This document shows positions 42,895 through 47,548 of a stretch of 47,548 nt of DNA, piece by piece. A model generated the notes under the pieces. The model ran no database searches, had not been told where the DNA came from, and saw nothing but the letters and a program-made list of their open reading frames with translations. The translations under genes were made by a program, and so were the position numbers. Source of the stretch: Agromyces seonyuensis. GTDB lineage: Bacteria; Actinomycetota; Actinomycetes; Actinomycetales; Microbacteriaceae. The stretch lies in the NCBI RefSeq assembly GCF_009789225.1, contig NZ_WSTA01000024.1:1-47548 (forward strand), in the 5' to 3' direction. Positions within the stretch are counted from its first letter, which is position 1, and each line of letters opens with the position of its first letter.

Positions 42895-42972
42895 TTAGCA
42901 GTCAGGGGTCGACGCCGAGGCGTCACCCTGCAAGGCTCGGACCGACGACGGTCGTCGAACCGAGGAGGGGTC
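42895..42972 (+). promoter_or_regulatory. Promoter and two-hairpin leader of the VOC gene
   Basis: A weak -10 (TTAGCA, 42895-42900) precedes a leader that folds into two adjacent hairpins: CAGGG...GACGCC-GA-GGCGTC...CCCTG (about 42903-42929) and CTCGG...CGACGAC/GTCGTCG...CCGAG (about 42936-42965). The second ends in the Shine-Dalgarno GAGGAGGGG, so folding could hide the ribosome-binding site. Confidence 0.45.
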
Positions 42973-43371
42973 ATGGTCGACATCGAGGATGCGTTTCCGG
43001 GATTCGGGGTGGGCGAGATCGCCCCAGCCGTGGCCTTCTACCGCGAAGCGCTCGGACTGCCCGTCGACGAGGATGCGATGCCCGGTTCCTTCACGTTGAC
43101 GCTGCCGTCGGGGCAGCAGGTGTTCGCGTACGAGCGACCCGGCCACGTGCCGGCGGAGTTCACGATCCTCAACTTCGTCGTCGCCGACATCGACGCGGCC
43201 GTCGACGCCCTCAATGCGGCGGGCGTCACGACGAAGCTCTACTCGGGCGACGAGGACTTCGGCACGGACGAGCGCGGCATCGCCCGATCGGACGACCCGT
43301 CCGGCGGACCGGCCGGCATCGCCTGGTTCCGGGACCCGTCGGGCAACGTGCTCTCCGTCATCCAGCAGTAG
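42973..43371 (+). CDS. VOC (glyoxalase/bleomycin-resistance fold) family protein
   Basis: A 132-aa protein with one vicinal-oxygen-chelate module pair: the first beta-alpha-beta unit (PAVAFYREALGLPVDEDAMPGSFTLTLPSGQQVFAYERP) and the second (ILNFVVADIDAAVDALNAAGVTTKLYSG ... AGIAWFRDPSGNVLSVIQ), the WFRDPSGN turn being the usual C-terminal signature. The metal-ligand pattern is not complete enough to name a reaction. ATG 42973 has GAGGAGGGG upstream. It stands alone between glpX and rmuC, behind a structured leader, and converges with rmuC with only 15 nt between stops. Confidence 0.88.
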   Translation: MVDIEDAFPGFGVGEIAPAVAFYREALGLPVDEDAMPGSFTLTLPSGQQVFAYERPGHVPAEFTILNFVVADIDAAVDALNAAGVTTKLYSGDEDFGTDERGIARSDDPSGGPAGIAWFRDPSGNVLSVIQQ

Positions 43372-43386
43372 TCGGCGCGCGGCGCG

Positions 43387-44871
43387 CTACAGGTTGCGGA
43401 TCTCGGGGTCGAGGTCGGCGCCGTCGAGTCCCGTCCCGTCGAATCCGGCGTCGTCGAACGGGGGGTCGTCGAATGCGGCACCGCCGAGCCCTGCCGGGAA
43501 ACCCGCGTCGGCGAGACGCACCGACTCGGCGGCATCGGCCGCGGCGCCGGCATCGAGCACGGGTGCGTCGAACTCGCCGGCGGTGAGCCGCCGCGGCTGA
43601 TCGTGCACGTGCGGCGGTGCGGCGACCGTGTCGAGTTTGGACTCGTCGATGCCTGGGAACTGGCGCGCGGTGACCAGCACGCGCGACTCGAGCGAGCTGG
43701 CGAACTTGTTGTAGGAGTCGACGGTGCGCTCGATCGCCTTGCGCAGGCCGTCGGCATGGCCGACGAGGGTGCCGATGCGCGAGTAGAGCAGCGTGCCGAG
43801 ATCGAAGAGCTTCTTCGCCTCGTCGGACACCGCCTGCTGCTGCCAGGCGTAGTCGATGGTCTTCAGGACGGCGAAGAGGTTGACGGGCGAGGCGAGCGCC
43901 ACCCGGCGCTCGAAGGCGTGCGTGAGGAGCACCGGATCCGCCTCGAGCGCGGCGGAGAGCAGCGACTCGCTCGGCACGAACGCGATGACGAACTCGGGGG
44001 AGTCGAGGCCGTTCCAGTAGCCCTTCTTCGCCAGGGCGTCAATGTGCCCGCGCATCGCCTTCACGTGCTGCCCGAGCAGCGCCTTCCGGCGTGCGCCCTC
44101 TTCGCCGACCGCGGTCTCGGGGATCGCGGAGGCCTCGAGGTAGTGCTCGAGCGGCACCTTCGAGTCGAGCGGGATGTACTTGCCCCCGGGCAGGTTGATG
44201 ACCATGTCGGGCCGTCCGCGGCCGGCATCCGTCGTGATCTGCAACTGCTCGTCGAAGTCGACGTGCTTGATGAGCCCCGCCGCCTCGACGACGCGACGCA
44301 GCTGCGTCTCGCCCCAGACGCCGCGCGTGCCGTTCGAGCGCAGCGCGCTCGCGAGCGACTCGGTCGTGGTGCGCAGCCGCTCGTCGGCGATCTGGGCCTG
44401 CTTGAGCTGCTCGGCGAGCGAGCCGTACTGGTTCGCGCGCTGCTGCTCGATCTCCGCAACCTTCGACTGCATCTGCGCCAGCGTCTCGCGCACGGGGGAG
44501 AGCGCCTGCAGCACCTGCGACTCGCGCTGCTCGCGCGCCTGGCGCTCGGCCTGGTCGAGCCGCTGCTGCTGCGCGGCCTCGCGCTGCTGCGACTGGAGCG
44601 CGCCGAGCTGCTCGCGGAGCCCGTCGGCGGCGGCGTCGGCCGCGGCGAGCTGCGCCGTGAGCTCGGACTGGACGGCGCGCTCGGCGGCGAGCAGCGAGGC
44701 TCGGTCGGCATCGGCCGCGGCGCGTGCTTCGAGGAGGGTGCGCTCGTGTCGGGCTGCCGCCACCTCGGCCGACTCGGCGGCCGACGCACCCCCGCGGCCG
44801 ACGAGGCGCGCGACGACGAAGCCCAGCAGGGCGCCGACGACGAGTCCGATGATGAGCAGCACGATCTCCAT
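43387..44871 (-). CDS. rmuC: DNA recombination protein RmuC
   Basis: A nuclease-fold protein that limits recombination at inverted repeats in E. coli. The 494-aa protein has an N-terminal membrane helix (about 1-20, EIVLLIIGLVVGALLGFVV), a long Ala/Gln/Glu-rich coiled coil (about 30-170), and the RmuC core with SNGTRGVWGETQLRRVVEAAGLIKHVDFDEQ, GRPDMVINLPGGKYIPLDSKVPLEHY, EFVIAFVPSE and the NLFAVLKTIDYAWQQQAVSDEAKKLFDLG block. The last 50 residues are an acidic, Asp/Gly-rich tail. ATG 44871 gives the membrane helix directly; a GAGCAT box ends 7 nt upstream, a possible leaderless promoter. Confidence 0.93.
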   Translation of the reverse strand: MEIVLLIIGLVVGALLGFVVARLVGRGGASAAESAEVAAARHERTLLEARAAADADRASLLAAERAVQSELTAQLAAADAAADGLREQLGALQSQQREAAQQQRLDQAERQAREQRESQVLQALSPVRETLAQMQSKVAEIEQQRANQYGSLAEQLKQAQIADERLRTTTESLASALRSNGTRGVWGETQLRRVVEAAGLIKHVDFDEQLQITTDAGRGRPDMVINLPGGKYIPLDSKVPLEHYLEASAIPETAVGEEGARRKALLGQHVKAMRGHIDALAKKGYWNGLDSPEFVIAFVPSESLLSAALEADPVLLTHAFERRVALASPVNLFAVLKTIDYAWQQQAVSDEAKKLFDLGTLLYSRIGTLVGHADGLRKAIERTVDSYNKFASSLESRVLVTARQFPGIDESKLDTVAAPPHVHDQPRRLTAGEFDAPVLDAGAAADAAESVRLADAGFPAGLGGAAFDDPPFDDAGFDGTGLDGADLDPEIRNL

Positions 44872-45060
44872 GGGAACGATGCTCGCAGCCACCGGGGACA
44901 ACGCCACGGCCCGCGCCGCGCCGCCCGGATCGGCGGACGCACGGCCCGGCGGGCCCGGACGGTCCGCGTCTGGACCGGATCGCCGCTCGCTCCGTCCGGC
45001 ATCACCGCCGAGTGGCTCGCCCCGCTCGGCTGCGGCTCGACCCGCGGCATCCCGTCGGCC

Positions 45061-45066
45061 TAGGCT
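45061..45066 (+). promoter_or_regulatory. -10 box of the HAD gene (leaderless type)
   Basis: TAGGCT ends 7 nt before ATG 45074; no Shine-Dalgarno is present. Confidence 0.6.
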
Positions 45067-45073
45067 CGCCCGC

Positions 45074-45787
45074 ATGGGCCCGATCGCGACGCTGCTGCTC
45101 GACCTCGACGACACCCTGCTCGACCACTCCGGTCGCGCGGGCGTGCTGGTGGCGACGGGCGAGGAGCTGGCCGCGAGGCATCCGGAGATCGAACCCGCCT
45201 CGCTCGTCGCGGCCAACCGGTCGGCGTTCCCGGGCTTCTGGGCAGAGGTCGAGGACGACTGGTGCGCGGGGCGCCTCGACGCCGACGAGATGCAGCGCGG
45301 GCTCTGGGCCGCGATGCTCGCGTCGCTCTCGCTCGACGTCGGGATCGCCGACGACGCGGCGGCGACCTACCGCCGGCTCGAGGGAGCGTCGACCCGGCTC
45401 TACGACGACGCGATCCCGCTGCTGCGACGGGCACGCGAGCGCGGCGTGCGGGTGGCGGTGCTGACGAACGGGCCCGGCGTCTCGCAGCGCGCGAAGGCGG
45501 AGCACGCCGGCCTGCTCGAGTACGTCGACGCCGTCGTCGTGTCGGGCGACGTCGGTTCGGCCAAGCCCGACCCCGGATGCTACGCGGCGGCGCTGCGCAT
45601 CCTCGGCGCGGAGCCTGCCGGCGCGGCGCACGTGGGCGACCTGCTCTCGGTCGACGTCGCGGGCGCACTCGCCGCGGGGATCGGCGCCGTCTGGCTCAAC
45701 CGCGCGGGCGCGCCGGGGGACGGCGCGATCCGACCGGATCTCGAAGTGCGCTCGCTCCGCGAGGTCGAGGCGCTGCTGGCGGGGTGA
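45074..45787 (+). CDS. HAD superfamily hydrolase (phosphatase, YjjG-like)
   Basis: A 237-aa cytoplasmic phosphatase. Motif I is LLDLDDTLLDH with nucleophile D10 and general acid D12; motif II is VLTNGP; motif III is the KPDPGCYAAAL lysine; motif IV is AHVGDLLSVDVAGALAAG. A four-helix cap of about 75 residues lies between motifs I and II (subclass IA). Related enzymes act on nucleotides or small sugar phosphates; the substrate cannot be told. ATG 45074 is set by the TAGGCT box. It converges with the exonuclease gene, with 12 nt between stops. Confidence 0.9.
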   Translation: MGPIATLLLDLDDTLLDHSGRAGVLVATGEELAARHPEIEPASLVAANRSAFPGFWAEVEDDWCAGRLDADEMQRGLWAAMLASLSLDVGIADDAAATYRRLEGASTRLYDDAIPLLRRARERGVRVAVLTNGPGVSQRAKAEHAGLLEYVDAVVVSGDVGSAKPDPGCYAAALRILGAEPAGAAHVGDLLSVDVAGALAAGIGAVWLNRAGAPGDGAIRPDLEVRSLREVEALLAG

Positions 45788-45799
45788 GCCGGCGCGGCG

Positions 45800-46417
45800 T
45801 CAGTTCAGGGCCATCGGCCCGTGCAGGTTGCGCTGCTCGCGCACGGCGACGGGGCCGATCGCGCCGACGCGCACCTGGGTGATCTTCGCGAGGCGCTCAA
45901 GGTCGCCCGCCTCGTGGCGCGCGGCCGCGTGCACCACGATCGCCGCGCACGCCTGGGCGTCGTCGAGGGCGTTGTGGTGCGAGAAGTCCTCGAAGCCGGC
46001 CGCCATCGCCGCGACGGGGAGCCGGTAGGAGTCGAGGTGGTAGGTCTTGCGGGCGACCTGCAGGCTGCAGAGGTAGCGGTGGTCGGGCACGGGCAGGCCG
46101 ACCGTCGAGGTGATCGACTTCAGCACGCCCATGTCGAACCCGGCGTTGTGGGCGACGAACCAGTCGTCGCCGGCGAACTCCCGGAGTTCGGCGAACACGG
46201 CGGGCCACTCGTCGGCGCCGGCGACCATCGCGGGCGTGATGCCGTGGATGCGCACGTTCCACTCGTTGAACTCGTCGTGGCCGAACGGCGGCTTGATGAG
46301 CCGGTAGAGCGTGTCGACGACCTTGCCGTCGACGACCTTGACGAGCCCGACCGAGCACGCCGAAGAACTGGAGGCGTTGGCGGTCTCGAAGTCGATCGCG
46401 GTGAAGTCCACTGGCAC
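45800..46417 (-). CDS. DEDDh 3'-5' exonuclease (DnaQ-like)
   Basis: A 205-aa exonuclease resembling the proofreading epsilon domain. ExoI motif is D9-x-E11 in FTAIDFETAN, ExoII contains the Asp of HNAGFDMGVLKS, and ExoIII has the His-Asp pair HNALDDAQACAAIV. KPPFGHDEFNEWNVRIHGITPAMV is also typical. The last 30 residues (RVGAIGPVAVREQRNLHGPMALN) are not part of the nuclease core. GTG 46417 is preferred because GAGG lies 9 nt upstream and M-P-V-D-F-T-A-I-D is the usual start; ATG 46426 is the alternative. No polymerase gene is adjacent, so a general repair or RNA/DNA processing role is open. Confidence 0.9.
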   Translation of the reverse strand: MPVDFTAIDFETANASSSSACSVGLVKVVDGKVVDTLYRLIKPPFGHDEFNEWNVRIHGITPAMVAGADEWPAVFAELREFAGDDWFVAHNAGFDMGVLKSITSTVGLPVPDHRYLCSLQVARKTYHLDSYRLPVAAMAAGFEDFSHHNALDDAQACAAIVVHAAARHEAGDLERLAKITQVRVGAIGPVAVREQRNLHGPMALN

Positions 46418-46491
46418 GGCCCACATCCTCGCACGGGCCGCCGACACCGCGGCCCAGGCTGCCCGCCGACGGGCATCCGTGCGCCGATCGT

Positions 46492-47548
46492 TCAGACGGA
46501 TGCCCGCACGGCCCGAGCGATCTCCGCGAGCGCCGCCGCGAGGCGGAGGTCGGTCGGGGCTGCGTAGCCGAAGATGATGCCCGCCGCGGCGGTCTCCACG
46601 CGGTAGTCGCGGAGGCGTGCGACGCGCACGCCGGCGTCGGCGAGTCGGTCGAGCACGGCGTCCTCGACGACCGCGGAGGGTAGTTCGAGCACCCCGTGCA
46701 GTCCGCCGTCGAGGCCGCGCAGCCGGACGCCGGGCAGGTCGAGGTCGCCGAGCGCGTCGAGCACGAGGCCGCGCCGGTGCGCGTACTCGCGCCGCACGGC
46801 GGCGATGTGCCGTCGGAGGGCGCCCGACTCCAGCAGCCTTGCCGCCGCATCCTGCGCCACGACGCTCATCGGGGCGTCGAGGTCGGCCCGGACGGCGTCG
46901 ATCGCGGCGCGGAGCACCGGGTCGCGCACGAGAAGCCAGCCCAGTCGCAGCGACGGCGTCAGCACCTTCGAGAGGGAGCCGAGCAGCACGACGCGGCCCG
47001 CACCGCGATCGAGGGAGGCGAGGGCCGGCAGGGGTGCGCCGGTGTGGCGGAACTCGCTGTCGTAGTCGTCCTCGACGAGCACGCCGCCGGTGCGCGCGGC
47101 CCAGTCCACGAGGGCGAGGCGGCGCGGGAGCGGCAGGCGCCCGCCGAGCGGGTAGTGGTGACTGGGGGTCAGCAGGACCGCGTCGGGCCGTTCCGGCAGC
47201 CCGTCGAGCAGGTCGGCGTCGAAGCCGTCGTCGTCGACGGCCACCGGGGTCAGGCGGGCGCCCTGCCGGGCGAGGATGCGCCGGGCGGTCGGATAGCCCG
47301 GATCCTCGACGGCGATCGCGGGGGAACGGCCGAGGAGGTCGCCGAGGGCCTGCGCGAGCACCGCGAGGGCCTCCGACGTGCCGGCGGCGACCCGGATCTC
47401 GTCGGGGTGCGCGTCGACGCCGCGCGCGACGCGGAGGTGCTCGGCGATCTCGGCGCGCAGGCGCGGTTCGCCGCGTCGGTCGCCCCAGCCCGGGGTGACC
47501 GGGCGGGCAGCCGCCGCGCGCCAGGCCGCGCGCCAGGCCCGCTCGTCG
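46492..47548 (-). CDS. MocR/GntR-type regulator, aminotransferase domain (5' end outside window)
   Basis: Partial gene; 351 codons are visible and the start lies beyond the window edge. The visible part is a fold I aminotransferase-like domain: GWGDRRGEPRLRAEIAEHL, AAGTSEALAVLAQAL, DPGYPTARRILARQGARLTPV, LLTPSHHYPLGGRLPLPRR, LVEDDYDSEFRHTGAPLPAL and the PLP lysine in LLGSLSKVLTPSLRLGW. This combination, especially EDDYDSEFR and the LTPSHHYPLG turn, is typical of MocR regulators (PdxR, GabR), which carry an N-terminal GntR winged helix; that domain should lie outside. Stop TGA at 46492-46494, 74 nt before the exonuclease start. Confidence 0.85.
   Translation of the reverse strand, partial: DERAWRAAWRAAAARPVTPGWGDRRGEPRLRAEIAEHLRVARGVDAHPDEIRVAAGTSEALAVLAQALGDLLGRSPAIAVEDPGYPTARRILARQGARLTPVAVDDDGFDADLLDGLPERPDAVLLTPSHHYPLGGRLPLPRRLALVDWAARTGGVLVEDDYDSEFRHTGAPLPALASLDRGAGRVVLLGSLSKVLTPSLRLGWLLVRDPVLRAAIDAVRADLDAPMSVVAQDAAARLLESGALRRHIAAVRREYAHRRGLVLDALGDLDLPGVRLRGLDGGLHGVLELPSAVVEDAVLDRLADAGVRVARLRDYRVETAAAGIIFGYAAPTDLRLAAALAEIARAVRASV

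Overview
The window looks like chromosomal DNA of a high-GC actinobacterium (G+C roughly 70% or more by eye), most likely a member of the Microbacteriaceae. The signs are near-exclusive use of G/C at third codon positions, many GTG starts, a Microbacteriaceae-style intergenic inverted repeat after mazG, actinobacterial families (DUF501, DUF4307, DUF4245, a probable DUF6264) and a gene backbone that, from memory, follows the Mycobacterium tuberculosis order Rv1021-Rv1110 (mazG, eno, ftsB, DUF501 ... greA, DUF4307, hemolysin III, cis-prenyltransferase ... phoH2, fum, glpX, DUF4245, xseB, xseA, ispH). There is no prophage, insertion sequence, CRISPR array or rRNA.

Layout. 1-7.7 kb: mazG, an intergenic repeat, hisS, eno, ftsB, DUF501, a membrane-anchored subtilase, type II NADH dehydrogenase, and a tRNA-Leu(UAA) with a short variable region. 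7.7-10.8 kb: a decayed reading frame next to the tRNA, then wecB (UDP-GlcNAc 2-epimerase) overlapping a processive-type GT2 glycosyltransferase. 10.9-15.5 kb: a TetR-controlled four-gene operon (TetR, MFS transporter, PLP amino-acid aldolase/deaminase, FAD sugar-lactone/alditol oxidase) joined by three 4-nt stop/start overlaps behind a near-perfect 20-bp palindrome. 15.7-18.5 kb: lemA, htpX-like protease, and a convergent YcaQ/AlkZ-type DNA glycosylase. 18.5-25.7 kb: AI-2E permease-ilvA, greA-DUF4307, a small membrane protein, hemolysin III, uppS and a class V aminotransferase. 25.7-29.6 kb: PIN-PhoH ATPase, a PadR-membrane protein pair with a clear operator, and a PPOX flavoprotein. 29.6-34 kb: a reverse-strand run xseA-xseB-DUF4245-carbonic anhydrase-fumC. 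34-39.7 kb: ispH, then TetR plus a heterodimeric ABC exporter. 39.7-47.5 kb: DUF6264-fba and glpX divergently arranged around an inverted repeat, a VOC protein with a structured leader, rmuC, a HAD phosphatase, a DEDDh exonuclease and a MocR regulator cut by the window edge.

The core is housekeeping: nucleotide sanitation, glycolysis and gluconeogenesis (eno, fba, glpX), TCA cycle (fumC), isoprenoids (ispH, uppS), division (ftsB), DNA repair (xseAB, rmuC, glycosylase). Accessory insertions are the wecB-GT2 pair, the TetR-MFS-aldolase-oxidase operon, the PadR pair and the TetR-ABC exporter.

Two window-wide signals stand out. First, about eleven genes have a TANNNT-like -10 box ending only 6-9 nt before the start codon, as expected for leaderless transcripts. 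Second, the hexamer GGATGC/GCATCC recurs far more than composition suggests, pulls in otherwise rare codons, and forms inverted pairs at several transcription ends, much as DNA uptake sequences do in other bacteria. All counts and folds here were made by reading, not by computation.
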